Below are positions 1-8,701 of a stretch of 64,000 nt of DNA, piece by piece. The stretch is from DASVDE01 sp036381235 (GTDB taxonomy: Bacteria > Actinomycetota > Thermoleophilia > Solirubrobacterales > 70-9), in contig DASVDE010000001.1 of NCBI GenBank assembly GCA_036381235.1, positions 1-64,000 of the forward strand, in the 5' to 3' direction. A model generated the notes under the pieces. It saw only the letters and a program-made list of their open reading frames with translations. It was not told the DNA's origin and ran no database searches. Numbering within the stretch: position 1 is the stretch's first letter; the number at the start of each line of letters is the position of its first letter. The translations under genes were made by a program, and so were the position numbers.

Positions 1-1095
1 GTAGACGCGGTCGCCGACGCGGAGGCGGACGGCAACCTCGCCGAGCAGCGGCGTCTGCACCTCGCCGGCGCCCTCGAAGCGGTCGAGGTGCAGTCCGGGC
101 GGCAGCCACGGCTCCGGCAGGCGGTCGGCGCCGGCCGCGCCGGAGGCGACGTAACCGCCGCCGAGCGCGGTCACGCAGCCCGGCGCGGGGCGGCGAACGA
201 TCGGCAGAGCGAAGCCGGCAGCCGGCTGCAGCGAGAAACGGCTGTAGTCGTCGAACAGAGCCGGCGCGTAGAAGCCCGAGCCGGCGGCGAGCTCGGTGAC
301 GGCGTCCTCGCGGCTGGTCAGCTCGAGGCTGCCGGTGCCGCCGCCGTTGACGAACCGAAGCGGCGCCACCGCCGTGACCGCGGCGACGATCGCGGCCCGG
401 CGCTCGGCGATCTCGGCCATCGACGCCCGCTGCATCCGGCGGATTCCGAGGTTCCGCAGGGTCCGGCCGGGAGCGGCGTCGCCGACCCCGGCGACCTGAC
501 CCTCGTAGGCCATCAGTCCGACCAGCTCGAGCCCCGGCCGCGCCGCGATCTCCTCGGCGAACGCGCGCGCCTGCGCCGCGGTCCGAAGCGGCGAGCGCTT
601 CGGCCCCGCCTGGATCGCCCCGCGCAGCGCCCGGTAGCCGACGTCGATGTCGATCGCGACCGGGACCGGCGCCGGACCGCCGCCGACCGCGCCCTCGATC
701 AGGTCGAGCTGCGCCGCCTCGTCGACCATCAGCACCGGCGCCGCGGCGGGATCGGCGTGGGCGAGCTCGGCGAGGCGCGAGATCGCGTGCCGATCGACGG
801 TCGGATAAGCGACGACGAGGTCGCGGCGGCCGGCCTCGGCGTGCATCAGCGCCTCCGGCAGCGTGAAGCAGAGCAGGCCCCGGAAGCGCTCGTCGCGCCC
901 GTCGATCCGCTTCAGCACCTCGCGGCAGCGGACCGACTTGCTCGCGACCCGGATCGGCTTGCCGGCGGCACGCGCCAGCATCGCGTCGGCGTTGCCGCCG
1001 AGCGCGTCGAGGTCGACGAACGCGAACGGTGCCTCGATCCCCTCGAAGATCGCCTCGTAGCGGTCGTGGAGCGGGTCGTCGACGGCCGGGCTCAT
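1..1095 (-). CDS. Amino-acid deaminase/aldolase-like PLP barrel enzyme (3' end outside window)
   Basis: Reads from an ATG at 1095 to the window edge without a stop, so about 365 N-terminal residues are present and only the tail is missing. The fold is the alanine-racemase N-terminal/D-threonine-aldolase type: the segment RVASKSVRC places the presumed PLP lysine at K53, and VNGGGTGSLELT matches the glycine-rich phosphate-binding loop. The likely chemistry is racemisation, deamination or retro-aldol cleavage of a D-amino or hydroxyamino acid; substrate cannot be read from sequence. It is a close paralog of the gene at 1334-2536, well over half identical by eye, pointing the opposite way with a tRNA between them. 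Family call is firm, exact reaction is not. Confidence 0.85.
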   Translation of the reverse strand, partial: MSPAVDDPLHDRYEAIFEGIEAPFAFVDLDALGGNADAMLARAAGKPIRVASKSVRCREVLKRIDGRDERFRGLLCFTLPEALMHAEAGRRDLVVAYPTVDRHAISRLAELAHADPAAAPVLMVDEAAQLDLIEGAVGGGPAPVPVAIDIDVGYRALRGAIQAGPKRSPLRTAAQARAFAEEIAARPGLELVGLMAYEGQVAGVGDAAPGRTLRNLGIRRMQRASMAEIAERRAAIVAAVTAVAPLRFVNGGGTGSLELTSREDAVTELAAGSGFYAPALFDDYSRFSLQPAAGFALPIVRRPAPGCVTALGGGYVASGAAGADRLPEPWLPPGLHLDRFEGAGEVQTPLLGEVAVRLRVGDRVY

Positions 1096-1221
1096 CGCCG
1101 CGCGAGCCTAGCCGATGCCCCCTCGGCCGCCGCCCGCCCGATCGCCACAGACGCGCCCGCCCCGCCGCCTGCCTCTAGAATCGACGCGGTTCGCGGGCCC
1201 GGCGCCCGCGATACGACCCCC

Positions 1222-1310
1222 GGAGAGGTGGCCGAGCGGCTGAAGGCACTCGCCTGCTAAGCGAGTAGGGGGCGCAAGCTCTCTCGAGGGTTCGAATCCC
1301 TCCCTCTCCG
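1222..1310 (+). tRNA. tRNA-Ser (GCU anticodon)
   Basis: An 89-base class II tRNA with a long variable arm. The acceptor stem GGAGAGG (1222-1228) pairs with CCTCTCC (1303-1309), discriminator G1310, and CCA is not encoded. The anticodon loop CTGCTAA gives anticodon GCT, reading AGC/AGU serine codons. The T-arm GGGTTCGAATCCC is canonical. It ends only 23 bases before the GTG of the downstream enzyme gene. Confidence 0.97.
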
Positions 1311-1333
1311 CTCCCCCGGTTAGGGTCGTACTC

Positions 1334-2536
1334 GTGCCGGAGCAGACGCACGAGCGCTACGAGGAGATCTTCGCCGAGGTCGAGGCGCCGTTCGCGTTCG
1401 TCGATCTCGACGCGATGTGGGGCAATGCGGCCGAGATGCTGGGACGGGCGGCGGACAAGCCGGTGCGGGTCGCCTCCAAGTCTGTGCGCTGCCGAGCGCT
1501 GCTGGCGGCGATCCTCGGTCGCGACGAGCGCTTCGCGGGGCTGATGACCTTCACCCTGCCGGAGACGCTGTGGCTGGCCGAGCGCGGCTTCGAGAACCTG
1601 CTGCTCGCCTACCCGACCGCCGACGCCGGCGCGCTGGAGGAGCTTGCGCTGCGCTCGGTGGCGAACCCGGAAGGGGCGCCGATCGTGATGGTCGACTGCA
1701 CCCGGCACCTGGACGCGATCGAGTCGGTGCTGGGCGCCGGGGCGGCGCCGGTGCGGGTCTGCATCGACATCGACGCGGGCTGGTGGGCGCTGGGCGGGCG
1801 GCTGAAGGTGGGACCGAAGCGCTCACCCGTGCACACGGTAGAAGACGCCGTGGCGCTGGCGCGGGAGATCGAGCGGCGGCCGCAGATCCGGCTGGTGGCG
1901 CTGATGGCCTACGAGGGGCAGATCGCCGGGGTCGGCGACCGGCCGCCGGGGCGGCGCCTGCGCGGCGCCGCGATCCGCTTCATGCAGCGGCGCTCGGTGG
2001 CGGAGCTGGCGGAGCGGCGAGCGGCGATCGCCGCCGCGGTCGGCGAGATCGCCGAACTGGAGATCGTCAACGGCGGCGGCACCGGCAGCCTCGAGCTGAC
2101 CGCCGCCGAAGAGGCGGTGACCGAGGTGACGGCCGGCTCGGGCTTTTACGCCCCCGCCCTCTTCGACCACTACAGCCGCTTCAGCCTCACCCCGGCCGCC
2201 GGATTCGCGTTGCCCATCGTTCGAAAGCCGGCGAACGGCGTGGCGACGGCGCTGGGCGGCGGCTACCTGGCCTCGGGCGGCGGCGATCCGGCACGCCTGC
2301 CGGTCCCCTGGCTGCCGAAGGGCCTGCGACTCGATCCCGAGGAGGGCGCCGGCGAGGTGCAGACGCCACTGCTCGGCACCGCGGCGCGCGAGCTGGAGAT
2401 CGGCGACCGCGTCTACATGCGGCACGCAAAGGCCGGCGAGCTTTGCGAGCGCTTCGACTCCCTCCATCTGGTCGAGGGCGGCCGGATCGTCGACGAGGTG
2501 CCCACCTATCGGGGCGACGGCCGGGCTTTCCTCTGA
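1334..2536 (+). CDS. Amino-acid deaminase/aldolase (alanine racemase-like PLP enzyme)
   Basis: 400 residues, GTG start chosen because the N-terminus then lines up with the paralog at 1-1095. The PLP lysine is K49 in RVASKSVRC; a second landmark is LEIVNGGGTGSLELT and a C-terminal beta domain with TPLLGTAARELEIGDRVYMR. The family is Ala_racemase_N fused to a D-serine dehydratase-like end. Such genes commonly sit beside a sugar-lactone oxidase of the D-arabinono-1,4-lactone oxidase family, exactly as here (2608-3903, convergent), so a shared catabolic role is plausible but unproven. The gene probably shares a transcript with the tRNA just upstream, because only 23 bases separate them. Confidence 0.85.
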   Translation: MPEQTHERYEEIFAEVEAPFAFVDLDAMWGNAAEMLGRAADKPVRVASKSVRCRALLAAILGRDERFAGLMTFTLPETLWLAERGFENLLLAYPTADAGALEELALRSVANPEGAPIVMVDCTRHLDAIESVLGAGAAPVRVCIDIDAGWWALGGRLKVGPKRSPVHTVEDAVALAREIERRPQIRLVALMAYEGQIAGVGDRPPGRRLRGAAIRFMQRRSVAELAERRAAIAAAVGEIAELEIVNGGGTGSLELTAAEEAVTEVTAGSGFYAPALFDHYSRFSLTPAAGFALPIVRKPANGVATALGGGYLASGGGDPARLPVPWLPKGLRLDPEEGAGEVQTPLLGTAARELEIGDRVYMRHAKAGELCERFDSLHLVEGGRIVDEVPTYRGDGRAFL

Positions 2537-2554
2537 GGACAGCGGCCATTCTGA

Positions 2555-2599
2555 GGTGTAACGCGTTTGACAGGTATTAGCTGTAGAACGCGTTACACC
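2555..2599. repeat. Intergenic palindrome, copy 1 (bidirectional hairpin)
   Basis: Arms GGTGTAACGCGTT (2555-2567) and AACGCGTTACACC (2587-2599) pair perfectly. The stem continues through one G-T and one mismatch to ACAG/CTGT around a 7-base loop. It lies between two convergent genes, so it may end transcription from both sides, though there is no T-run. A second, better-conserved copy lies at 10601-10651. Confidence 0.8.
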
Positions 2600-2607
2600 C
2601 GGTCCTC

Positions 2608-3903
2608 CTAGGGGCCGAGGACGCGGGCGGCGTAGACGTTGGTGAAGACGCGCCCCGGGTCGAGCTCGTCGCGCGCGGCCTGAAACTTGTCCCAGCGCGG
2701 GAAGCGGGGCGCCAGCGTCTCCGCCGTCTGGAAGTGGCGCTTGCCCCAGTGGGGGCGGCCCCCGTAGTCGTTCATGATCTCCTCGACCGCCTCGAAGTAG
2801 GGGCGCCACTGCATCCCGCGGTACTGGTGGACGGCGATATAGGCGGTATCGCGCTCATGCGAAGGGCTGAGCAGGGCGTCGTCGCCCGCGGTCACCCGCA
2901 TCTCGATCGGAAAGAAGACCGGGTAACGGTTGGCGCGAACCCACTCGATCACACGACGCGCCGCCTTTGGGCCGTTCTCGCGCGGGACGCCGTACTCCAT
3001 CTCGGTGAAGCGAACGCGGCGCTCGTTGGCGAAGATCCGGTCGCTGCGGTCGGTCGCCTTGCTGCCCGAGGCGAGGGTGGCGGCGAGGCGCGAGAGTGCC
3101 GGAATCGCGCGGGGAAGAGCCTTGCCGGTCGCTGAGAGCGCCTCCAATGCCCAGTTCTCCAAAACGATGTCGTTGAGCCAGGCGGCAAGGCGTCCACGCG
3201 GGCGGGGAGGGGCGTCGGTGCGGTTGCGCTCGAGCACCAGGGCGCTGTCGGCATAGGGGAAGGTGAACAGCTCGAAGTGCTCGTGGGCGTCAGCTCGCTC
3301 GGCAAAGGTGTCGAGCACCTCATCGCGCGGCAGGCGCGTATCGACGCGGTGCAGGGTGAAAGCCGGAACGCAGCGCAGGGTGACGGCGGCGATCGCGCCG
3401 AGGGCGCCGAGCCCGACACGGGCCGCGCGCAGCAGGTCGGGGTCGCCGGCAACCGTCAGCTCGCGGGCGCTGCCGTCGGCGAGGACCAGCTCCACCCCCT
3501 CGACCTGGGAGGAGATGTTGCGCAAGCGCGCGCCGGTTCCGTGAGTGCCGGTGGAGATCGCACCGGCGATCGTCTGGCGATCGATGTCGCCGAGGTTCTC
3601 CATTGCCAGCCCGCGGCGCGCCAGCTCCTCGTTGAGATCGGCGAGCACGGTTCCCGCCCCAACCTTGACCAAGCCCGATGAGGAGTCGGCGTCGAGGACG
3701 CCGCTGAGCGCCTCGAGGCGGATCATCGTCCCCTCGGTCATCGGCGCCTCGGTGAAGGAGTGCCCGGATCCGGCGACGCCGACTTTGCGCCCCGCCGCAG
3801 CGGCCCGCGTCACCGCCGCGGCCAACTCCTCACGGTCGCGGGGATGGACGACCTCGGCCGGAGCGCAGCGCTGATCCCCTGCCCAGTTGGTCCACCCAGC
3901 CAT
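2608..3903 (-). CDS. FAD-linked sugar-1,4-lactone oxidase (D-arabinono-1,4-lactone oxidase family)
   Basis: 431 residues. The FAD-binding PCMH domain occupies the N-terminal half; GVAGSGHSFTEAPM near residues 41-54 carries the histidine (about H47) that in this family holds FAD covalently. The C-terminal ALO domain contains HWGKRHF at about 385-391, the active-site signature of L-gulono-/D-arabinono-lactone and alditol oxidases. Expected reaction: oxidation of an aldonolactone or polyol with O2 giving H2O2. The start is the ATG at 3903. Its convergent neighbour is the PLP deaminase/aldolase, and the MFS exporter follows upstream on the same strand with 35 bases between them. Confidence 0.88.
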   Translation of the reverse strand: MAGWTNWAGDQRCAPAEVVHPRDREELAAAVTRAAAAGRKVGVAGSGHSFTEAPMTEGTMIRLEALSGVLDADSSSGLVKVGAGTVLADLNEELARRGLAMENLGDIDRQTIAGAISTGTHGTGARLRNISSQVEGVELVLADGSARELTVAGDPDLLRAARVGLGALGAIAAVTLRCVPAFTLHRVDTRLPRDEVLDTFAERADAHEHFELFTFPYADSALVLERNRTDAPPRPRGRLAAWLNDIVLENWALEALSATGKALPRAIPALSRLAATLASGSKATDRSDRIFANERRVRFTEMEYGVPRENGPKAARRVIEWVRANRYPVFFPIEMRVTAGDDALLSPSHERDTAYIAVHQYRGMQWRPYFEAVEEIMNDYGGRPHWGKRHFQTAETLAPRFPRWDKFQAARDELDPGRVFTNVYAARVLGP

Positions 3904-3938
3904 GGACAGAACCCTAATCGGGTGAAAGGGGTGGGCGG

Positions 3939-5093
3939 CTATGCCGGGGTGGACACGGGTGCAGAGGGGGCCAGGGCGCGGTGTGCGTAGGCGACGGTGA
4001 CGAGGAGAAGAGCGGCGACCGCGAGGCTGGGGGCAGCGTTGCCCGTGACACTCGCGACTCCGCCGCCGGCGAGGCCGCCGAGCACCTGGCCCGCCGCCCA
4101 GGCCATGTTGGAGAGGCCGGCGGCGAAGCCCTGGTGCAGGCCGGTCGACTCGGCCGCCTCGGAGAGCATGGTCAGTGCCGGGGCGAAACAGATCCCCGCC
4201 CCGAGCGAGGTGAGAATCAGCGCGCCGATCACCAACCCGAGCGTCGCGACCACGGCGATCGCGACCATCGCGACGGCGCAGATGCCGAGGCCGACCGTGA
4301 ACGGGGCGCGGCGGCCAACCCGATCGGAGTAGCGGCCGGCCAGCGGGGCAAGGACCGCCTCCAGCGCGGCGCCGGCGATGAAGCCGGCCGCGATCAGCGC
4401 GTGGCCACCGCCCAGCTCGTCGATCCGCAGCGGCACCAGAACCTCGACCGCGCCGAACATGGTCGAGGGCACGGCGACGAAGGCGGTGGCGGTGAGGACC
4501 GGGCGACTGACGATCGTCTCCGCCACCTCGTTCAGCCCCTGCTCCTCGGGGGCGCGGGCGTCGGGCGTGCCGGCGGCGAGGAAGGCGAGCAGAATCGCGA
4601 TCCCGAGCACAGCGCCGAAGACAGGCTCGGTTCCGACCTCGGCGGCGATGGCGCCCAGGACGGGGCCGAGCAGGGCGCCGGCGACCGCCGTGCCCAGCGC
4701 CGTGCCGATCACCGAGCCGCGGCGCTCATCGGGCGAGGCGACGATCAGCCAGGTGAGCGCGCCGGACCAGATCAGCGCTCCGGCGATGCCCTGGACGAAG
4801 CGGGCGCCGTCGAGCAGGGCAATTCCGTGGGCGAAGCCGAAGACGACGCTGGCGCAGCCGAGCAGCAACAGGCCGCCGATCACGGTGCGGCGCGGGCCGA
4901 TCCTGGAGGCGAGCAGCCCGGCGGGAAGCGAGGCGAGCAGCGTCCCGGCCGCATAGGAGGCGGAGAGGATCCCCGCCTGCGCCTTGCTGAGGCCGAAATC
5001 GGAGACGTAGTCGGGGAGCAGCGGCGCGATCGCCGCAAAGAAGGCGACGTCGAAGAAGACCATCGTCGACGCGAGAAAGACCAGCCGCCTCAT
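3939..5093 (-). CDS. MFS transporter
   Basis: 384 residues with about 12 hydrophobic segments. The loop 2-3 motif appears as GLLASRIGPRRTVIGG, and the second half has GRYSDRVGRRAPF, the internal repeat of the same MFS motif. It most resembles drug/metabolite exporters of the DHA1 type. I chose the ATG at 5093 (MRRLVFLAST); a TTG four codons upstream at 5105 is also open but less likely. It lies upstream of the lactone oxidase on the same strand. Substrate is unknown. Confidence 0.85.
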   Translation of the reverse strand: MRRLVFLASTMVFFDVAFFAAIAPLLPDYVSDFGLSKAQAGILSASYAAGTLLASLPAGLLASRIGPRRTVIGGLLLLGCASVVFGFAHGIALLDGARFVQGIAGALIWSGALTWLIVASPDERRGSVIGTALGTAVAGALLGPVLGAIAAEVGTEPVFGAVLGIAILLAFLAAGTPDARAPEEQGLNEVAETIVSRPVLTATAFVAVPSTMFGAVEVLVPLRIDELGGGHALIAAGFIAGAALEAVLAPLAGRYSDRVGRRAPFTVGLGICAVAMVAIAVVATLGLVIGALILTSLGAGICFAPALTMLSEAAESTGLHQGFAAGLSNMAWAAGQVLGGLAGGGVASVTGNAAPSLAVAALLLVTVAYAHRALAPSAPVSTPA

Positions 5094-5128
5094 CGCTCCA
5101 TCCAACCACGGCTAGCATCGGGTTACCC

Positions 5129-5217
5129 GGAGGGGTGGCAGAGCGGTTGAATGCGCCGGTCTTGAAAACCGGTAGCCCTCGTAAGGGGGCTCGTGGGTTC
5201 GAATCCCACCCCCTCCG
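5129..5217 (+). tRNA. tRNA-Ser (UGA anticodon)
   Basis: An 89-base class II tRNA. Acceptor GGAGGGG (5129-5135) pairs with CCCCTCC (5210-5216), discriminator G5217. The anticodon loop CTTGAAA gives TGA, reading UCA/UCN serine codons. It has a long variable arm (GTAGCCCTCGTAAGGGGGCTC), typical of tRNA-Ser. Confidence 0.96.
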
Positions 5218-5287
5218 CTCCTGCCCCGTGGAGCGGCATCCTCGCCCTACTGGCAGGAATCGCATTTAGTCGGCCGAACGTGAGGAA

Positions 5288-5983
5288 ATGGACCGCGAGC
5301 GGTGGATGCGGCGTGGGCAGCAGGTCAGTGACGCGTTCGGCCTGGTGCTGGCGTTGGTGCTGGCGACCTATGTGCTGGCCTCGCTGCTCGACAACGAGGG
5401 CTGGTCGGCGGTGCTACTGACCGTTGCCACCAGCGCCACCTCCGTGGTCGCCCTGAGCAGCTCCCATGCCCGGCCCCGGTTCGTCCGCCTCGCGATCCGG
5501 CTCTCGGTGCTGACGATCGCGCTTGCGACTATCTCGGCGATTGCCGGCGGGCGCGGCTGGCTCAGCCTCGCCTCAGTGATCCAGGTCTCGTTGCTGGCCG
5601 TGGCGATGCTGGCGGTGCTGCGCCGCGTGGTCACCTCCGAAGAGGTCGGCGCACGCGCGATCCTCGGTGCGATCAGCGTCTACGCCGTGCTCGGCATCCT
5701 CTTCACCTTCGCCTACGGGGCGATCGACCGGGTCCAGTCCGGCGCCTTCTTCCAGGGGGTTCCGGACCCGGCGGGCTCCGACTTCCTCTTCTTCAGCTAC
5801 ACGACGCTGACCACAACCGGCTACGGCAATCTCGTCCCCGCCGGCCAGCCCGGGCGAATGGTGGCCGGCCTGGAGATGATGATCGGCCAGATCTTCCTCG
5901 TCACCCTGGTCGCCGGCCTGGTCAGCCTCTGGCAGCCGGGCGAGGGGTTGCGCCGCCGCCGCGCCGGGCGCGCCGAAGGCTGA
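5288..5983 (+). CDS. Potassium channel family protein (ion-channel 2 domain)
   Basis: 231 residues, integral membrane. Hydrophobic helices lie near 15-33, 40-58, 66-86, 94-111, 124-145 and 190-214. Between the last two is a pore loop with YTTLTTTGYGNLVPAG; TTTGYGN at 175-181 is the K+ selectivity filter. The protein thus has four N-terminal helices without an obvious charged S4 sensor, then a two-helix pore module. No cytosolic RCK domain is attached; the C-terminus is short and arginine rich. The ATG at 5288 follows the tRNA by 70 bases. It ends two bases before the convergent ArsR gene. Confidence 0.85.
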   Translation: MDRERWMRRGQQVSDAFGLVLALVLATYVLASLLDNEGWSAVLLTVATSATSVVALSSSHARPRFVRLAIRLSVLTIALATISAIAGGRGWLSLASVIQVSLLAVAMLAVLRRVVTSEEVGARAILGAISVYAVLGILFTFAYGAIDRVQSGAFFQGVPDPAGSDFLFFSYTTLTTTGYGNLVPAGQPGRMVAGLEMMIGQIFLVTLVAGLVSLWQPGEGLRRRRAGRAEG

Positions 5984-5985
5984 AG

Positions 5986-6324
5986 CTAGCCCGCCAGCAC
6001 CGAGCCCAGCTCGGCGAGTTGCGACTCGATCAGAGCGCAGACGCTGTCGCAGAGGTCCAGCACCGCGGGATCCGCGATCCGGTAGATGGAGCTGGTCCCC
6101 ACCTTGCGACGGGAGACGAAGCCCTCCTCGCGCAGGGCGGCAAGGTGCTTGGAGACGTTTTGCTGGGAGGAGCCGAGCGCCTCGGTCAACTCCCCCACGG
6201 AGGCTTCCTCGCGGCTGCGCAGCTGATCGAGGATTCGCAGCCGGGTCGGATCCGCCAGGGCGCGGAAGCGGCCGGAAATCAGCTCGGCGGCGTCGGGTTG
6301 GAGGGGACTCTGCATCTGTGCCAT
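5986..6324 (-). CDS. ArsR-family winged-helix regulator
   Basis: 112 residues from the ATG at 6324; an ATG at 6315 and a GTG at 6348 are alternative starts. The winged helix covers RFRALADPTRLRILDQL, then the recognition region VGELTEALGSSQQNVSKHLAAL and the wing EEGFVSRRKVGTSSIYRI. No metal-binding CxC motif is seen in the recognition helix, so it is not a classical arsenic/cadmium sensor; the two cysteines are absent from that region. It diverges from the MmpL transporter gene with an AT-rich, dyad-containing 67-base gap, so it probably represses that gene and itself. Confidence 0.85.
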   Translation of the reverse strand: MAQMQSPLQPDAAELISGRFRALADPTRLRILDQLRSREEASVGELTEALGSSQQNVSKHLAALREEGFVSRRKVGTSSIYRIADPAVLDLCDSVCALIESQLAELGSVLAG

Positions 6325-6344
6325 CTCTGCTATCGTACCGATCC

Positions 6345-6368
6345 ACAACTGTTAAGTTGTTAACTTGT
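6345..6368. promoter_or_regulatory. Putative ArsR operator in divergent promoter
   Basis: The AT-rich gap between the ArsR and MmpL genes holds nested dyads: GTTAA (6351-6355) with TTAAC (6360-6364), plus ACAA (6345-6348) with TTGT (6365-6368) and an overlapping AAGTT/AACTT pair. This is the only AT-rich patch for kilobases. Position and symmetry fit an operator; binding is inferred. Confidence 0.55.
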
Positions 6369-6391
6369 GAATATCTGAGCAAAGGATATCG

Positions 6392-8701
6392 ATGCCGCCG
6401 ATTGCCGCCGAGCCAAGCCCGGACATCCGCCACTCCGGCTCTCACCCCCCCGCCGGCGGGGAGCAGCGATTGGGGCCGATCGGACACCTGGGTCGCTTCG
6501 CGGCGACCCGGCGGCGCTGGATATTCGCCGGCTGGGCGCTGATCGCGATCGGGCTCGGAGTGCTCGCGCCCCGAGTGGAGACCGCGCTCTCGGGCGCCGG
6601 CTGGCAGGCGAACGGCTCGGAGTCCGTCACGGTGCGCGAGCAGGTGGACCGCGCCTTCGGCGGCAACGGCTCCTATGCGCTGCAGGTCGCAGTCCATTCG
6701 CAGCGCCTGACCGCCTCCGATCCCGCGTTCCGCCGCAGCGTGGCACGGGCAGAGCGGCTGCTGGCCGCCGACCCCGCGGTGCGCGCCGTAGTCCCGCCCC
6801 GCCCAGGTGCCTCGATCTCACGCGACGGCCACACCGCGGTGATCGTCGCCGGCGCCGCCAAGGACCCGAACGGGATGGTCGCCGCAGCCGAGGACCTGAA
6901 GGGGCCGCTGGCGGCGACGGCCGCAGCCGGAGTCGAGATCAACCTGACCGGCGCATCCGGCATGTGGTCGGACTTCAACAAGGCCAACAAAGACGCGATG
7001 CTGCGCTCCGAGCTGCTCTCCTGGCCTGTGACGCTGGCCATCCTGGTCCTGGCCTTCGGCTCGCTGGTCGCCGCCGGGTTACCGCTGATGCTGACGATCC
7101 TCGGGCTGGTCGCCTCGGCCGGCGTCCTCTACCTCGGGACGAAGATCGCGCCGATCTCGATCTGGGCGATGAACTTCGCGCTGATGTTCGCGCTGGCCCT
7201 GGGAGTCGACTACGCCCTGTTCGTCGTGATGCGCTTCCGCAACGCCCTGTTCGGCCAGGATCTCGACCCTGTCGACGCGGTGGCGACGACGATGGACACC
7301 GCCGGCAAGGCGGTTCTCTTCTCCGCCCTGACGGTGGTGATCTCCCTCTCGGCGGTGATGCTGGTGCCGAGCCCGGCGTTCCGCTCGGTCTCCCTCGGAA
7401 TCATGATCGCGGTGCTGTTCGTCCTCGCGGCGACGCTGACCCTGCTGCCGGCGGTTCTGGCCAAGCTCGGACCACGCGTCGACAAGCTCGCTCTGCCCTG
7501 GGCTCACAGCGGCGATCACCGCTCGGCCCGCTTCGCCCGCTGGGGGGAGCTGCTTTGGCGGCGGCCGCTGCTGTTCGGTGGCCTGGCGCTGGGGGCTCTG
7601 CTCGTCCTGGCGCTGCCTGTGCTGAGTCTGAAGACGGGGATGCCCTCGATCAAGGTGGTGCCGAAGGAAGATCAGTCTCGGATCGGCTACGACCAGATGA
7701 CGGCGGCCTTCGGGCCGGGCGCCCCTGGGGCGCTGCAGGTCGTGGCGCCGGCCGGCCAGGCGCGGACGGTCGCCACCGAGCTGCGCGCAGACCCCAGTAT
7801 CGCCTTCGTCGGCCCATCGCAGCCGGGCGGCGGCGGTGAGGCGCTGATCCAGGCGATCCCTGCGGCGGGGCCTTCGACCGACGCCTTCGACAGCACCGTC
7901 AGCCGCCTCCGAGCGGAGCTTCCCACGGCCGCGCTGGTCGGCGGGCCCGCGACCGAGAACCATGACCTCGAGGCGGCGCTCGCCGGCAAGACGCCGCTGG
8001 CGATCGGCGTGATCCTGGCGCTCGGCTTCCTCCTGCTGCTGGTCGCCTTCCAGGCACCGCTGGTGGCGGCGATCGGGGTGTTGACCAACCTGCTCGCAAC
8101 CGGCGCCGCCTTTGGAGTGGCGAAGCTGATCTTCCAGGACGGCCACCTCTCCGGGCTGCTCGGCTTCGAGTCGCAGGGCTACCTCGACGCCTGGGGGCCG
8201 ATCTTCTTCTTCGCGATGATCTTCGCGATCGCGATGGATTACACCGTCTTCCTGCTCTCCTCCGCTCGCGAGCACTGGGAGGAAACGGGCGATCCGAAGG
8301 CGGCAATGGTCGGCGGCATGGCGCACTCCGGGCGAGTGATCCTCGCCGCCGGGGCGGTGATGGTCGCGGTCTTCTTCACCTTCGCGCTGTCGGGACCGCT
8401 GCCACCGAAGGAGATGGGAGCGATTCTCGGCATCGCCGTGTTGCTCGACGCCTTCCTCGTTCGACTGCTGTTGCTGCCTGTATTCCTACGGCTGACCGGG
8501 CGAGCCGCGTGGTATCTGCCGGCCTGGATCGACCGCATCCTGCCCGACGTGCGCTTCGGCCACGGCGACTCAGTCGAAGTACTGGCCGTGGAAGCCGAAG
8601 GGGACGGGATGCGGGATGCGGGCGCGACCCAGCTCCGCAAGCGTCCGCGCGTCGAGGACGAGCAGATAGGAGCCGGGGCCGCGAACATCGAGCACAAGTG
8701 A
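6392..8701 (+). CDS. MMPL-family RND transporter
   Basis: 769 residues with the RND layout: one N-terminal helix, a large extracytoplasmic domain, five helices (about 205-365), a second helix and domain, then five more helices ending near 700. Typical segments are LMFALALGVDYALFVVMRFRN (split by helix) and AMIFAIAMDYTVFLLSSAREHW, the duplicated GVDYAL/MDYTVF motifs with the proton-relay aspartates. Related proteins export lipids or lipophilic drugs in actinobacteria. The expected C-terminus is near DRILPDVRFGH, but the frame stays open for about 45 further residues, so the last 132 bases lie antisense to the carotenoid oxygenase gene. It is probably controlled by the divergent ArsR protein. 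Confidence 0.9.
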   Translation: MPPIAAEPSPDIRHSGSHPPAGGEQRLGPIGHLGRFAATRRRWIFAGWALIAIGLGVLAPRVETALSGAGWQANGSESVTVREQVDRAFGGNGSYALQVAVHSQRLTASDPAFRRSVARAERLLAADPAVRAVVPPRPGASISRDGHTAVIVAGAAKDPNGMVAAAEDLKGPLAATAAAGVEINLTGASGMWSDFNKANKDAMLRSELLSWPVTLAILVLAFGSLVAAGLPLMLTILGLVASAGVLYLGTKIAPISIWAMNFALMFALALGVDYALFVVMRFRNALFGQDLDPVDAVATTMDTAGKAVLFSALTVVISLSAVMLVPSPAFRSVSLGIMIAVLFVLAATLTLLPAVLAKLGPRVDKLALPWAHSGDHRSARFARWGELLWRRPLLFGGLALGALLVLALPVLSLKTGMPSIKVVPKEDQSRIGYDQMTAAFGPGAPGALQVVAPAGQARTVATELRADPSIAFVGPSQPGGGGEALIQAIPAAGPSTDAFDSTVSRLRAELPTAALVGGPATENHDLEAALAGKTPLAIGVILALGFLLLLVAFQAPLVAAIGVLTNLLATGAAFGVAKLIFQDGHLSGLLGFESQGYLDAWGPIFFFAMIFAIAMDYTVFLLSSAREHWEETGDPKAAMVGGMAHSGRVILAAGAVMVAVFFTFALSGPLPPKEMGAILGIAVLLDAFLVRLLLLPVFLRLTGRAAWYLPAWIDRILPDVRFGHGDSVEVLAVEAEGDGMRDAGATQLRKRPRVEDEQIGAGAANIEHK

